A stretch of DNA of 38,595 nt, from contig JAIPCR010000009.1 of the NCBI GenBank assembly GCA_021738125.1, positions 1 to 38,595 on the forward strand, written 5' to 3'. The position numbers were made by a program, and so were the translations under genes. Of the stretch, positions 22,106 to 31,907 are shown piece after piece (within the stretch, counting starts at the first letter, position 1; each line of letters starts with the position of its first letter). The notes below the pieces were generated by a model, which saw only the letters and a program-made list of their open reading frames with translations, was not told the origin of the DNA and ran no database searches. The DNA is from Sulfuritalea sp. (lineage in GTDB: Bacteria > Pseudomonadota > Gammaproteobacteria > Burkholderiales > Methylophilaceae).

Positions 22106-22480
22106 TTAAACTTTTAATCTACTAAGCGCTGCACCTGAAAATAATGCGGCAGCGGCTAACCCTGCAATCAATGCGAATGGCACTAATTGCTTATACACAT
22201 TAAAAATGATTGCCAACAAAATGATAATCACTAAAATTTTGACTGCTTCTGCTTTTAACAGATTGACTAAAATTGCCGTTGGGTCTTGCTTAGCGGCACT
22301 GCGTTTAGCAATTAATGTGGCTGCTATCGCACCCAATAAAACTGTTACGCCACCCAATACTGCTGAAACGCCTGCATTTAAACCTGAAACCAACAACGCT
22401 AGTAACGCAACTGCCAATGTGGCTACTAGTTGAACTTTAAGCATTTTACTAAAAACATCAGATGTAATGGATGCTGACAA
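22106..22480 (-). CDS. atpI: ATP synthase accessory protein I
   Basis: AtpI is a small membrane protein that helps assemble the c-ring in some bacteria and is the first gene of many atp operons. The 124-residue protein has four hydrophobic segments (about 14-35, 37-57, 78-95 and 98-117) and the family glycine pattern AVLGGVTVLLGA. The start may instead be the Met at residue 13 (MLKVQLVAT). The identification relies on position and topology because the family is poorly conserved. Confidence 0.85.
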   Translation of the reverse strand: MSASITSDVFSKMLKVQLVATLAVALLALLVSGLNAGVSAVLGGVTVLLGAIAATLIAKRSAAKQDPTAILVNLLKAEAVKILVIIILLAIIFNVYKQLVPFALIAGLAAAALFSGAALSRLKV

Positions 22481-22559
22481 TGACTTAAACCTAGTTAATT
22501 TTGACGCTTAAACTCTTAGTATTTACGATTATTGCTTTTATCGTTTAGCAAAGACCGCG

Positions 22560-22588
22560 ATTCTGAATTATTACCGCACTTTAGTCAA
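22560..22588 (-). promoter_or_regulatory. Promoter of the atp operon
   Basis: On the minus strand TTGACT (22583-22588) and CAGAAT (22560-22565) are separated by 17 bases, a good sigma-70 match. It lies between parB and atpI and predicts a leader of about 70 bases. Confidence 0.7.
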
Positions 22589-22615
22589 TAGCTAAGTTCA
22601 AGCAAAATGAAACAC

Positions 22616-23491
22616 TTAGCGCATCATTTTGCTAATAATCTCATCCAATTGATCCAAATTTGCATAGTTAATTTTCAATGTACCAGCTCCGTTTGCACCG
22701 CTTTTAATGTTAACGGTTGCACCCAATTTATCACTTAATGCTTCTTGTAGGCTTAAAACGTCATGATTAAGCTTAGTTTTATGACTATTTTCATTATGTA
22801 CTGGAGACGCCTGCTCATTATGTTTTTTAACCAAAACTTCCGCATCGCGCACTGAAAAATTATTTTGTACAATTTGTTCTGCCAACATTACTTGTTGCGC
22901 ACCATCTAAGCCAATTAAAGTACGCGCATGCCCCATATCTATTTTTCCGTGCATCAGCATGTCCTGCACCGGTACACATAAACTTAATAAGCGTAATAAG
23001 TTCGAGACTGCGACACGCGAACGTCCAACAGCTAAAGCAGCTTTTTCATGAGTCATGGCAAATTCATCAATTAACCGTTTAATGCCTTGCGCTTCTTCTA
23101 AAGGATTTAAATTTTCCCGTTGAATATTCTCAATAAGTGCCATGGCTAATGCGGCTTCATCAGCTATTTCACGCACCAATACAGGCACTTCTTCTAGACC
23201 CGCCATTTTACTTGCTCGCCAGCGACGCTCTCCGGCAATAATTTCATATTGCTCATCATCAATATGGCGCACTAAAATGGGCTGCATAACACCTTGAGTT
23301 TTAATTGAAGCTGCCAACGTCTGCAATGCAGAATCATCCATATAACTACGTGGTTGGTATTTACCAGGACGTAATTGTTCAACCTTAAGCACCAACAGAG
23401 AGTCTGCCTCGCCCACAGTACCCATATCCCCTGCTAATAATGAGTCCAGCCCACGACCCAATCCTCTATTCAAGCCTTTTAATTTAGCCAT
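22616..23491 (-). CDS. parB: Chromosome partitioning protein ParB
   Basis: ParB is the CTP-dependent clamp that loads at parS and spreads to form the segregation complex. The 291-residue protein has the CTP-binding motif GERRWR at 87-92 and ENIQRENLNP at 121-130. A helix-turn-helix region follows at about 135-175, and the dimerisation domain is at the C-terminus. Its start overlaps the parA stop by 8 bases (ATGGCTAA), so translation is coupled. Two consensus parS sites are present in this window at 27670 and 34640. Confidence 0.96.
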   Translation of the reverse strand: MAKLKGLNRGLGRGLDSLLAGDMGTVGEADSLLVLKVEQLRPGKYQPRSYMDDSALQTLAASIKTQGVMQPILVRHIDDEQYEIIAGERRWRASKMAGLEEVPVLVREIADEAALAMALIENIQRENLNPLEEAQGIKRLIDEFAMTHEKAALAVGRSRVAVSNLLRLLSLCVPVQDMLMHGKIDMGHARTLIGLDGAQQVMLAEQIVQNNFSVRDAEVLVKKHNEQASPVHNENSHKTKLNHDVLSLQEALSDKLGATVNIKSGANGAGTLKINYANLDQLDEIISKMMR

Positions 23492-24284
23492 GTTTTTTCT
23501 CTTTGCTTATATTTTCTTTCTCTGTTACTTCTTTAGCCAACTCCAAATAGGCATGCGCTCCCTTTGAACTTTTATCATAGCTCAACACAGGTACACCATA
23601 GCTTGGCGCTTCGGCCAAACGAATATTGCGAGGAATAATTGTTTTATAAACTTTCTCGCCAAAATGACTGATAAGCTGTGCAGATACTTGTTGAGCCAGC
23701 ATATTACGATTATCAAACAGGGTGCGTAACAAGCCTTCTATTTCTAATGTAGGATTTAACCGCGCTCGTACTTTTTTAATAGTATTAACCAAATCAGACA
23801 AGCCTTCCAACGCATAATACTCACACTGCATTGGAATTAAAACGGCGTTAGATGCAGTTAGCGCATTGACCGTCACTAAATTTAGGGCAGGCGGACAGTC
23901 AAGCAAGACAAAATCATAAGAGATGCCATCCTCAGTATTCACCAACTTGGCTATAGCTACTTTTAAACGGTTTTCACGCGCCAACTCATTCACCAATTCA
24001 ACTTCAGCCCCTGCCAATTCGCGATTTGATGGCGCAACATCAAAACCACCTTTTTCACTACTTAGAATGACTTCTTTGAGCGTTTTTTCACCAATCAGCA
24101 CATGGTAAATACTATATTTCAGATGTGCCTTATCAATACCACTGCCAGTGCTGGCATTACCCTGAGGATCTAGATCTATTAGTAGAACTTTTTTTCCTAA
24201 ACTTGCCAGACTAGCGGCCAAGTTAACGCAAGTCGTGGTTTTACCCACGCCGCCTTTTTGATTGGTAATCGCTAAAATTCTCAT
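23484..24284 (-). CDS. parA: Chromosome partitioning ATPase ParA
   Basis: ParA is the nucleoid-bound ATPase whose gradient moves ParB-parS complexes. The 266-residue protein has the deviant Walker A box KGGVGKTT at 10-17 starting right at the N-terminus, so it is a chromosomal-type ParA without a plasmid-type N-terminal regulatory domain. It overlaps parB and follows rsmG by 26 bases. Confidence 0.96.
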   Translation of the reverse strand: MRILAITNQKGGVGKTTTCVNLAASLASLGKKVLLIDLDPQGNASTGSGIDKAHLKYSIYHVLIGEKTLKEVILSSEKGGFDVAPSNRELAGAEVELVNELARENRLKVAIAKLVNTEDGISYDFVLLDCPPALNLVTVNALTASNAVLIPMQCEYYALEGLSDLVNTIKKVRARLNPTLEIEGLLRTLFDNRNMLAQQVSAQLISHFGEKVYKTIIPRNIRLAEAPSYGVPVLSYDKSSKGAHAYLELAKEVTEKENISKEKKHG

Positions 24285-24310
24285 ATGATTTATTTTTTAA
24301 TTTAATAAGC

Positions 24311-25000
24311 TTACAAAAAACTCGGGTTTAAAAAGATAAGATGACGCTCAGCATCCAAACCAGCCACTTTTAACGCTTCAATTTTACCCACTTCTATACC
24401 GCCATTTTTAAAACATAATTCTTGAAACTCATGATTTTCAAATTCATGTTCAGGCACAATGCCTTTCATTGCCAGCCATTGACCACCATCTGATAACAAA
24501 TGTTTTGTTAGCTTAATAAATAAGCTAATCTCTGAAAATGCACGTGAAATAATCACTTCAAACCCAGCGCCTTGGTTGCAGCTTTCTTTTTTTAATGCCT
24601 CAACTCGTCCTGCTACTACATGGAAATTACTTAAACCCAACTCGCCTTTAACTTGCCGCATAAAACTGGTCTTTTTTTGCACAGAATCAATCGCCGTCAC
24701 CTGTAAGTCTGGCAAGCAAATAGCCAATGGAATGCTAGGCAAGCCAGCGCCCGCGCCAACGTCCAATAAATTTGTAGCCCCCGTAGATTTGACATGGGGT
24801 AACACGCTCATGCTATCTAACAAGTGTAAAGTCACCATTTCTAATGGTTCACGCACAGCGGTAAGGTTATGAACTTTGTTCCATTTAACGATAAGTAACA
24901 AATAGGCAATTAACTTGGCTTGTTTCTCATCACTAATTTGCAAACCCATTGTTAACAAACCAGCTTTTAGCTTAGCTTGTAGCGTTTCTTGCAAAGTCAT
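24311..25000 (-). CDS. rsmG: 16S rRNA (guanine-527-N7) methyltransferase
   Basis: RsmG (GidB) methylates G527 of 16S rRNA using SAM; loss gives low-level streptomycin resistance in known cases. The 229-residue protein has the family signature [12 protein letters not shown] at 39-50 and the SAM-binding DVGAGAGLP at 80-88. Its ATG overlaps the mnmG stop by 4 bases (ATGA), so the two are translationally coupled. Confidence 0.96.
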   Translation of the reverse strand: MTLQETLQAKLKAGLLTMGLQISDEKQAKLIAYLLLIVKWNKVHNLTAVREPLEMVTLHLLDSMSVLPHVKSTGATNLLDVGAGAGLPSIPLAICLPDLQVTAIDSVQKKTSFMRQVKGELGLSNFHVVAGRVEALKKESCNQGAGFEVIISRAFSEISLFIKLTKHLLSDGGQWLAMKGIVPEHEFENHEFQELCFKNGGIEVGKIEALKVAGLDAERHLIFLNPSFL

Positions 25001-26895
25001 GCGGCTTGCTCTATGGTTTTACTGCGCGACTTGCGTTTTAAATAAACCAATAACAATGAAATTGCAGCAGGTGTGATACCCGAAATGCGACTAGCCTGAC
25101 CAATTGTTTCTGGTTTTTGTGCATTGAGTTTTTGTTGCGCTTCTATGGGTAAACCATGAATTTCACGATAATCCAAATCACTTGGAAGCTTTGTATTCTC
25201 TTGACCACGACTACGCTCCACTTCATCAGTTTGGCGATCGATATAACCTTGATATTTTGCAGCAATTTCTACTTGCTCACGCACTGCCGGCTCAATTTCA
25301 CCCAACCCAATTTCACCTAATGATAAAACTGCCTCATAACTCACTTCAGGGCGTCGCAATAATTCAAACAAACTATATTCATGTTCTAATGATTTGCCGA
25401 ACATTGCTACCATTTTTTCAACCGGTAAATTTGCTGGCTGCACAAAGGTTTTCTTAAGCCGTTCTTGTTCACGACTTACTGCCTCCAACTTACTACTAAA
25501 CGCTTCCCAACGCACATCATCAACCAAGCCTAATTTTCGACCGATTTCTGTGAGACGCATATCAGCATTATCTTCTCTAAGTTGCAGCCTGTACTCAGCT
25601 CGACTAGTAAACATTCGATAAGGCTCGGTAACGCCACGTGTAATTAAGTCATCCACTAATACGCCTAAATAAGCTTCATCCCGTGCAGGGCACCAGGACG
25701 CTTTACCTTGTACATATAGTGCTGCATTTGCGCCGGCCAACAGCCCTTGGGCAGCGGCCTCTTCATAGCCTGTCGTGCCATTAATTTGGCCGGCAAAAAA
25801 CAACCCCTGAACCGCCTTAGTTTCTAGTGAGCTTTTTAAACCACGGGGGTCATAATAATCGTATTCAATAGCGTAGCCTGGGCGCAAAATATGTGCGTGC
25901 TCCAACCCTTTCACCGATCGAACTAAGGCCAGCTGAATATCAAAGGGTAAACTAGTTGAAATGCCATTAGGATAAACTTCATTAGTAGTTAAGCCTTCTG
26001 GCTCCAGAAATATCTGATGCGACTCTTTGTCTGCAAACCTATGAATTTTATCTTCAACACTCGGGCAGTAGCGTGGACCGACACCCTCAATCACACCAGT
26101 ATACATAGGCGAACGATCTAATCCGCTACGGATAATATCGTGAGTGCGTTCATTCGTATGGGTAATCCAGCAAGGTAATTGGGCTGGGTGCTGAGCCACA
26201 TTACCCAAAAATGAAAACACTGGAACTGGGTCATCACCAGGCTGTACGGTCATTACAGAATAATCAATAGTACGACCATCAATGCGTGGAGGAGTACCTG
26301 TTTTCAACCTGCCCGCCGGCAAACCGATTTCACGCAAACGTGCGGCTAAAGAAATCGCTGGCGGGTCACCAGCACGGCCTGCACTGTAACTTTGCATACC
26401 GACATGCACCAAGCCACCCAAAAAAGTACCCGCCGTGAGCACGACAGCTTTTGCATTAAAACGTAATCCGATTTGAGTGACTACGCCAGCCGCACGATCA
26501 CCATCTAATATGATGTCATCCACCGCTTGTTGAAAAAGCCAAAGGTTAGGCTGGTTTTCTAAACGCCGTCTAATCGCAGCCTTATACAAAACCCTATCGG
26601 CCTGAGCACGTGTAGCACGGACCGCTGGCCCTTTACTAGAGTTTAATATCCTAAACTGAATACCACCTTCGTCAGCAGCAGCAGCCATGGCGCCGCCTAA
26701 CGCATCAATCTCTTTAACTAAATGACCTTTGCCTATACCGCCAATACTAGGATTACAGGACATTTGTCCTAAAGTTTCGATATTATGTGTAAGTAATAGA
26801 GTGTTTTGCCCCATCCTTGCACTTGCAAGGGCCGCCTCGGTACCCGCATGGCCACCGCCGACAACAATTACATCAAAAATATTAGGGAAATTCAT
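24997..26895 (-). CDS. mnmG: tRNA uridine-5-carboxymethylaminomethyl synthesis enzyme MnmG
   Basis: MnmG (GidA) works with MnmE to add the 5-carboxymethylaminomethyl group to wobble uridine 34 of several tRNAs. The 632-residue protein has the FAD-binding GGGHAG at 13-18, the signature [19 protein letters not shown] around 47-65, and a C-terminal helical domain that contacts MnmE. Its partner mnmE is at 27778, on the far side of the cytochrome gene. It heads the row mnmG-rsmG-parA-parB. Confidence 0.97.
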   Translation of the reverse strand: MNFPNIFDVIVVGGGHAGTEAALASARMGQNTLLLTHNIETLGQMSCNPSIGGIGKGHLVKEIDALGGAMAAAADEGGIQFRILNSSKGPAVRATRAQADRVLYKAAIRRRLENQPNLWLFQQAVDDIILDGDRAAGVVTQIGLRFNAKAVVLTAGTFLGGLVHVGMQSYSAGRAGDPPAISLAARLREIGLPAGRLKTGTPPRIDGRTIDYSVMTVQPGDDPVPVFSFLGNVAQHPAQLPCWITHTNERTHDIIRSGLDRSPMYTGVIEGVGPRYCPSVEDKIHRFADKESHQIFLEPEGLTTNEVYPNGISTSLPFDIQLALVRSVKGLEHAHILRPGYAIEYDYYDPRGLKSSLETKAVQGLFFAGQINGTTGYEEAAAQGLLAGANAALYVQGKASWCPARDEAYLGVLVDDLITRGVTEPYRMFTSRAEYRLQLREDNADMRLTEIGRKLGLVDDVRWEAFSSKLEAVSREQERLKKTFVQPANLPVEKMVAMFGKSLEHEYSLFELLRRPEVSYEAVLSLGEIGLGEIEPAVREQVEIAAKYQGYIDRQTDEVERSRGQENTKLPSDLDYREIHGLPIEAQQKLNAQKPETIGQASRISGITPAAISLLLVYLKRKSRSKTIEQAA

Positions 26896-27183
26896 GTACT
26901 TACACTTATCTTTATATTAATTAGCATTCTTTTGCACAGAGGCTAGATTTTACTGTAATAGCCGCTAATAGTCATGCAAAAGCATACTTTTAAAGCGATA
27001 AAACTACACGAATCCGCCAAGCTAAAGCATTTACACAAAAGACACAATTTCTTAACAAAGTTGGCATAAAATTAACCCTGATTAAAAATCTAAAGCAAAT
27101 TAGAGCAAAGTACATTATCATGTCATATGGAACGTGATTGTTTAGCAAGATTACTTTTTTATTAATTTAAGATGGAGTACCAA

Positions 27184-27627
27184 ATGAAAAAATTAAATAT
27201 TCTTTTAGCAGCATTACTTGGCCTTACTGCTATTTCAGCACAAGCCAGTGTTGCCAATGCAGAAAAATTAATCATGATTTACACTACGCAAGCTAAAGCA
27301 ATTAACCATGAATATGCGGGCCCAACAGTAGCTGATGGTAAATTCTTTTTCAATCGTAAAGTTAAATTAGGTAACGGTAAAGAAATGGCTTGCGCATCTT
27401 GCCATACAGCAAATCCAGCTGATAACGGCAAGCATACTGTAACGCGCAAAGTAATTCAACCATTGTCTCCAGCTGTTAACGCTAAGCGCTTTGCTGACTT
27501 CGAAAAAGTAGAAGCTAAATTCACGCAACACTGCACTGAAATTATCGGTAGCGACTGTACTGCTGCCGAAAAAGCAAGCTACATCACTTATGTGTTGACA
27601 GAAACAACGCCTAGCCCTAAAAAATAA
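27184..27627 (+). CDS. Cytochrome c'' (SHP/DUF1924-type monohaem cytochrome c)
   Basis: This is a small exported c-type cytochrome. From ATG 27184, behind GGAG with a 6-base spacer, it is 147 residues with a signal peptide ending AQA at 19-21. The haem motif is C70-A-S-C73-H74. With the mature protein starting at S22, H74 becomes His53, H116 becomes His95, and C117/C125 become Cys96/Cys104. These are the numbers remembered for Methylophilus methylotrophus cytochrome c'', whose distal His leaves the iron on reduction and is held by that disulfide. Homologous SHP proteins bind O2 or NO. Its role is not established. It is an isolated plus-strand gene between mnmG and mnmE. An in-frame ATG at 27172 is less well placed. 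Confidence 0.9.
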   Translation: MKKLNILLAALLGLTAISAQASVANAEKLIMIYTTQAKAINHEYAGPTVADGKFFFNRKVKLGNGKEMACASCHTANPADNGKHTVTRKVIQPLSPAVNAKRFADFEKVEAKFTQHCTEIIGSDCTAAEKASYITYVLTETTPSPKK

Positions 27628-27660
27628 GATGGCTAATTAGTTAATTAGTAGCTGGCAAAT

Positions 27661-27696
27661 AAAAAGCAGTGTTTCACGTGAAACACTGCTTTTTTT
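27661..27696. terminator. 34-bp perfect palindrome acting as bidirectional terminator and parS
   Basis: Bases 27661-27694 form a perfect palindrome centred on CACGTG. As RNA the arms (15 bp) close on an ACGT loop and end in seven T on the plus strand, and in five T on the minus strand. It lies 34 bases after the cytochrome stop and 84 bases beyond the mnmE stop on the opposite strand, so it could end both transcripts. Confidence 0.75.
27670..27685. promoter_or_regulatory. parS: parS centromere-like site 1
   Basis: TGTTTCACGTGAAACA matches the 16-bp bacterial parS consensus exactly and is the expected loading site of ParB encoded at 22616. It is embedded in a longer palindrome that also serves as a terminator. 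Confidence 0.93.
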
Positions 27697-27777
27697 ACGG
27701 CCACATTTCTAGCAAATTACTAACTGCTAGCCAAAAATTAAACCTGACTATAATTCAGCCCAAGCTTATTTAAGCTA

Positions 27778-29127
27778 TTATTTACCTATACAAAATTTAC
27801 TAAAGATTTCCCCTAACAAATCATCCGGGGTAAACTCTCCTGTAATACTACCCAATGCAACTTGAGCAACTCTCAGCTCCTCTGCTAATAACTCTGCTGA
27901 TTTTATTTGTTGCCCTGCAATTGCTAAATGCATCTCAACTTTAAGTAAAGCCACCAAATGTCTAGCCCGTGCCATAAAAATACCTTCTGAATTATTTTCA
28001 TAACCAGCTAATTTTAATAAATAGTTTTTTAATAAGTCTAAGCCAGCGCCAGTTTTAGCTGAAAGATAAATATGCGTAACACCATCAATTTCTTTAACTA
28101 TGGCCGACTCATTAGCAACATCAATTTTATTGTGTACCCAAATTTTACGAATTTCTTGCGGCAACCGCGCTAAAATCGATTTTTCAGTTTCAGTAATACC
28201 ATGAGCTGCGTCCACTAATAATAATGCGATATTGGCGCTTTCTGCAGCTCGCCAAGTTCGCGCTATACCAAATTTTTCTACTTCATCATCCGTTTCACGC
28301 AAACCTGCAGTATCAATAATATGTAAGGGTACGCCATTTATTTGTATTGCATTTTTAATGGTATCGCGTGTTGTGCCTGCAATTGAAGTGACAATCGCAA
28401 TTTCTTCTCCAGCCAACCGATTCATCAAACTCGATTTTCCAACATTAGGCTGACCAACCAAGACGACATTAATACCTTCTCGCAATAAACTACCTTGTTT
28501 GGCTTTAGAAAAAATTGAATTCAATTCGGCGGTAATTGCTATCAATTTTTCAGCGACACGGCCTTGTGTAATAAAATCAATTTCCTCTTCTGGAAAATCT
28601 AGGCAGGCTTCTACAAACATCCGCAAATCAATCAACTGTAAAAGTAATGCATTAATACACTGTGAAAACTCTCCGGAGAGTGAGCGCACCGCACTTTGAG
28701 CGGCTTCAGCGGTAGCAGCGTTAATAACATCTGCGACTGCCTCAGCTTGGGCTAAATCAATTTTATCGTTCAGGTAAGCGCGTCGAGTAAATTCACCCGG
28801 CTCAGCTTGACGTGCGCCTAAAGCAATACAACGTGCCAATAAAATCTGCATCAATGCTGTACCGCCGTGTGCTTGTAACTCAAGCACATCTTCGCCGGTA
28901 TATGAGTGGGGATTAGGATAAAAAATTGCAATACCACGGTCAATTAAATCGCCGTTAGCTTGCTTAAAATCTAGGTAAGATGCGTGACGTGGCGCTGGAC
29001 AATTACCTAGCACCTGAGTTGCTATCAGTTGCACCGCCGGTCCAGAGACCCTTACAACGCCAATACCACCAGCACCACTAGCTGTGGCGATGGCGGCGAT
29101 GGTGTCTGGTAGTTTAGTGCTTGCCAC
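27778..29127 (-). CDS. mnmE: tRNA modification GTPase MnmE
   Basis: MnmE (TrmE) is the GTPase partner of MnmG in wobble-uridine modification. The 449-residue protein has an N-terminal formyl-THF-binding domain with the GRGGVG-like GAGGIGVVR (about 18-26). A G domain follows with P-loop GQPNVGKSS and the DTAGLRET switch. The C-terminus is the diagnostic FCIGK. The start is GTG at 29127, lying inside yidC with a 14-base overlap; no ATG occurs near the conserved N-terminus. MnmE and MnmG genes are on the same strand but separated by the cytochrome gene. Confidence 0.96.
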   Translation of the reverse strand: MASTKLPDTIAAIATASGAGGIGVVRVSGPAVQLIATQVLGNCPAPRHASYLDFKQANGDLIDRGIAIFYPNPHSYTGEDVLELQAHGGTALMQILLARCIALGARQAEPGEFTRRAYLNDKIDLAQAEAVADVINAATAEAAQSAVRSLSGEFSQCINALLLQLIDLRMFVEACLDFPEEEIDFITQGRVAEKLIAITAELNSIFSKAKQGSLLREGINVVLVGQPNVGKSSLMNRLAGEEIAIVTSIAGTTRDTIKNAIQINGVPLHIIDTAGLRETDDEVEKFGIARTWRAAESANIALLLVDAAHGITETEKSILARLPQEIRKIWVHNKIDVANESAIVKEIDGVTHIYLSAKTGAGLDLLKNYLLKLAGYENNSEGIFMARARHLVALLKVEMHLAIAGQQIKSAELLAEELRVAQVALGSITGEFTPDDLLGEIFSKFCIGK

Positions 29128-30763
29128 CTGATTTTTTTAGCAAGGCTGCGGCATGAATTGACTTATTCACATACCATTGTTGCCAAATTGAGATAATGTT
29201 ATTAACGACCCAATACAACACTAAACCTGAGGGGAAAAAGAAAAAGAATACGCTGAAAACAACCGGCATCCAAGTCATCACTTTAGCTTGAATTGGATCG
29301 GTAGGCTTAGGATTAAGCTTAGTTTGTATAATCATAGATAAGCCCATGATTATTGGTAAAATGTAATAAGGATCAACTGCTGAAAGATCTTGAATCCAAC
29401 CAAAAAATGGTGCATGGCGTAATTCAACTGAACCTAATAACATCCAATATAACGAAATAAACACTGGTATTTGGATTAGGATAGGTAAACATCCGCTCAT
29501 TGGATTAATTTTTTCTGTTTTGTAAATGTCCATCATAGCCATTTGCATTTTTTGCCTATCATCACCAAATTTTTGCTTTAATATCTCCAAACGAGGTGCC
29601 AATTCACGCATTTGCGCCATAGATCGATAGCTTTTAGCTGACAGTGGATAAAACGCCGCTTTAATTAATAAAGTAAGTAGAATAATTGCTACACCCCAGT
29701 TATTAACCAAACCATGAATTTTTGAAAGCACCCAAAATAGTGGTGCAGCAACAACTGTTAACCAGCCGTAATCAACGGTATATTCTAAGCCAGGAGCCGC
29801 TTCAGTTAAATCATGTTTAGTTTGAGGCCCAGAAAATAAACGTGCTGGCACGATTAAACTTGCCCCTGGCGGAATGATACTTAAAGTACTTTTTGTACCA
29901 ATTCTGTATATATGCTCGTTAAGTTTTTCTGTATAAAACTCGCGTGCCAAACCCTCTTTAGGAATCCATGCACTTACAAAATAGTGTTGCAATAAGCCAA
30001 CCCAACCATCGTTTGAAGTAACTCTAAGGGGTTCTTTAGTCATATCTTTAAAAGAAAGTTTTTTAAATTTCACACTATCTGTGTAATAAGAACCACCCGT
30101 GAAAGTTGGCATTAGTGCTGAGCCTTGATTTGACTCATCATCATGTACAATTTGATAATAAACAGTAGGCGTGATGGCTAATGCCGAGCTATTCTTTATT
30201 TCATAATTAACATCAATTACATATTTATTGCGATGAAAAATATAAACTTTATCTACTGTAACGCCATTGCTAACTGAACTTAAACGTACCTCTAAAGCAT
30301 CTTGCCCTTCTTGCATTTGATATTGTGTAGCCACACTAGTAAATAGTGATTTATGTGTTGGTAAGTCCACACCTAACAAGCCCGTTTGTGCTACATAAGT
30401 CATTGGTTTGCCTGTAGCGTCCACATCACCTAATAAAATAAAATTTGCTTTATCATTATCCGCACTGCGATGTTTAAGTAGTTCCAGCCTGCGTAAGTCA
30501 CCCCCTGTAGTTTCAATATCCGCTTTATACAAATCAGTCGTAACAGTAATACGTTGTCCTACTTGTAATTTGTAATCATTATCAACAGCTACATTTGAAT
30601 TAACAGCACTACTAGTAGCATTGATAGTTGGCGTTGTATCTGCATTATTACTAGCTACTTGTGGCGCTATCTCTACCGGTGCATGCTGACGTTGCCATGC
30701 ATCCCACAGCATCAAAATAGACATTGAAAATATAACAAACAGTACTAAACGTCTTGTATCCAT
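29114..30763 (-). CDS. yidC: Membrane protein insertase YidC
   Basis: YidC inserts and folds inner-membrane proteins, alone or with SecYEG; the a and c subunits of the ATP synthase encoded here are known classes of client. The 549-residue protein has an N-terminal membrane segment (about 5-20), a large periplasmic beta domain (about 60-340), and five C-terminal membrane segments. Between them is the conserved cytoplasmic stretch [15 protein letters not shown]. Its 3' end overlaps mnmE by 14 bases. Confidence 0.97.
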   Translation of the reverse strand: MDTRRLVLFVIFSMSILMLWDAWQRQHAPVEIAPQVASNNADTTPTINATSSAVNSNVAVDNDYKLQVGQRITVTTDLYKADIETTGGDLRRLELLKHRSADNDKANFILLGDVDATGKPMTYVAQTGLLGVDLPTHKSLFTSVATQYQMQEGQDALEVRLSSVSNGVTVDKVYIFHRNKYVIDVNYEIKNSSALAITPTVYYQIVHDDESNQGSALMPTFTGGSYYTDSVKFKKLSFKDMTKEPLRVTSNDGWVGLLQHYFVSAWIPKEGLAREFYTEKLNEHIYRIGTKSTLSIIPPGASLIVPARLFSGPQTKHDLTEAAPGLEYTVDYGWLTVVAAPLFWVLSKIHGLVNNWGVAIILLTLLIKAAFYPLSAKSYRSMAQMRELAPRLEILKQKFGDDRQKMQMAMMDIYKTEKINPMSGCLPILIQIPVFISLYWMLLGSVELRHAPFFGWIQDLSAVDPYYILPIIMGLSMIIQTKLNPKPTDPIQAKVMTWMPVVFSVFFFFFPSGLVLYWVVNNIISIWQQWYVNKSIHAAALLKKSGGKH

Positions 30764-30818
30764 GATTTTTGAGCAATCTTTTATAAAATATTAAAATAGT
30801 TACTAGTAATTTGAAGTT

Positions 30819-31037
30819 TTAAGGTATTGGATCATGCCCGCCTACATGCCAAGGATGACAACGCATTAGCCGACGAATTGCATAACAACCACCTACTATA
30901 GCACCATGCCGATTAATAGCTTCTAAGGCGTATTGGGAGCAAGTTGGGTAAAAACGGCATTGTTGGCCAAAGAATGGACTAAGCATTACTTGATAAGCCC
31001 TAATCATCCACATTAATACGCGCGCCATTATTTTCAT
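30819..31037 (-). CDS. yidD: Membrane protein insertion efficiency factor YidD
   Basis: YidD is a small membrane-associated protein that assists YidC-dependent insertion. The 72-residue protein has an amphipathic N-terminus and the diagnostic CRFYPTCSQYALEAINRHG (27-45), then RCHPWHVGGHDP. Its start ATG overlaps the rnpA stop by 4 bases (ATGA). It lies in the invariant order rpmH-rnpA-yidD-yidC. Confidence 0.95.
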   Translation of the reverse strand: MKIMARVLMWMIRAYQVMLSPFFGQQCRFYPTCSQYALEAINRHGAIVGGCYAIRRLMRCHPWHVGGHDPIP

Positions 31038-31441
31038 GAGTTATCTTTAAGGGCTGTGTTTATGTTTTTGTCAATTGGTGCATTTAAGTTTACGCGCTGA
31101 TTTAATTTTTCGATTAATGTATTAAATTCTTGTTTAATTTGAATATAATCCACTTTAGAAAATTTTTTTTGCACTCTAATAATTAAATCTACATGGCAAA
31201 TTTCATGTTGATCCAGTCTAAACAGTTCACGTAAAACACGGCGCATATAATTTCTAGTTACGGCTAATTTAGCAGTTTTTTTACCTACCACTAAACCCAA
31301 ACGCGCACGTTGTTCCGTATTCGGCTGATAGTGTATCGCTAAATGCTGCATAGAAATACGTTTGCGGAAATTAAAAACGGATGAAAAATCATCCGTTTTA
31401 ATCATTTTGGCTTGCTTAACAAGCCTATACGTTTGCACCAT
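31034..31441 (-). CDS. rnpA: Ribonuclease P protein component
   Basis: RnpA is the protein cofactor that helps the RNase P RNA bind pre-tRNA leaders. The 135-residue protein has the arginine-rich family signature VTRNYMRRVLRELFR (about 79-93) that contacts the RNA, preceded by GLVVGKKTAKLA. It begins 73 bases after rpmH and overlaps yidD by 4 bases. An alternative start at Met13 (MIKTDDFSSVF) is possible. Confidence 0.94.
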   Translation of the reverse strand: MVQTYRLVKQAKMIKTDDFSSVFNFRKRISMQHLAIHYQPNTEQRARLGLVVGKKTAKLAVTRNYMRRVLRELFRLDQHEICHVDLIIRVQKKFSKVDYIQIKQEFNTLIEKLNQRVNLNAPIDKNINTALKDNS

Positions 31442-31514
31442 TATTTATAACACTGTAATTAATACGAATATTAATAGTGTTGCGAGATAATTTGAAGCCT
31501 ATTAAGGCTTTAAA

Positions 31515-31649
31515 TTACAGACCTAAACGTTTACGGCCTTTGGCGCGACGACGCGCAATTACTGCACGACCACCTTTAGTTGCCATACGAACTAAAAAAC
31601 CATGGGTAGTGGCGCGACGTGTTTTAGACGGTTGATATGTACGTTTCAT
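31515..31649 (-). CDS. rpmH: 50S ribosomal protein L34
   Basis: This 44-residue basic ribosomal protein reads [12 protein letters not shown] at the N-terminus and ends [11 protein letters not shown], the standard L34 sequence with HGF at 16-18 and RMAT(K)GGR in the middle. It is the first gene of the minus-strand row toward mnmE and faces dnaA across the origin region. A good promoter lies about 40 bases upstream. Confidence 0.98.
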   Translation of the reverse strand: MKRTYQPSKTRRATTHGFLVRMATKGGRAVIARRRAKGRKRLGL

Positions 31650-31686
31650 GTAATACTCCAACAAGCAAAAAGCTATAAAGGGCGCT

Positions 31687-31716
31687 ATTAGACACGATAA
31701 CCGCCTATTTTGTCAA
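31687..31716 (-). promoter_or_regulatory. Promoter of the rpmH-rnpA-yidD-yidC-mnmE row
   Basis: TTGACA (31711-31716) is a perfect -35 and TCTAAT (31687-31692) a one-mismatch -10, with an 18-base spacer, reading toward rpmH. Confidence 0.8.
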
Positions 31717-31749
31717 CGTTTATTTAGTTTTAGTGACTCAGTAAATCCC

Positions 31750-31758
31750 TGTGGATAA
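31750..31758 (-). promoter_or_regulatory. DnaA box, perfect
   Basis: TGTGGATAA on the plus strand is the exact complement of the TTATCCACA consensus, between rpmH and dnaA, upstream of the dnaA promoter. Confidence 0.85.
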
Positions 31759-31788
31759 GTTAAGTCAAACAAGCTAAAATAAAGCCAT

Positions 31789-31797
31789 TGTGAATAA
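31789..31797 (-). promoter_or_regulatory. DnaA box, one mismatch
   Basis: TGTGAATAA differs at one base from the consensus complement and lies 31 bases from the perfect box in the same orientation. Confidence 0.55.
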
Positions 31798-31816
31798 TAT
31801 AAATAATTATAATTTA

Positions 31817-31844
31817 TTGAGAACTATTTTCAACATATTATAAT
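31817..31844 (+). promoter_or_regulatory. Promoter of dnaA
   Basis: TTGAGA (31817-31822) and a perfect TATAAT (31839-31844) are spaced by 16 bases, giving a leader of about 57 bases. The DnaA boxes just upstream suggest autoregulation. Confidence 0.7.
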
Positions 31845-31907
31845 AAAAACAATTGCTTACAATAACTTCATTGCAATAAATCTGCCACCTAAGGTTAACT
31901 ACTATAG

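Larger units (their letters stand above)
31650..31907. other. oriC: rpmH-dnaA intergenic region, candidate part of oriC
   Basis: This 258-base divergent gap holds promoters for rpmH and dnaA, one perfect DnaA box, one near-match, and an A/T-rich stretch at about 31790-31860. Gene direction flips here. Together with the dnaA-dnaN gap it may form a two-part origin; which half unwinds is not known from sequence. Confidence 0.6.
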
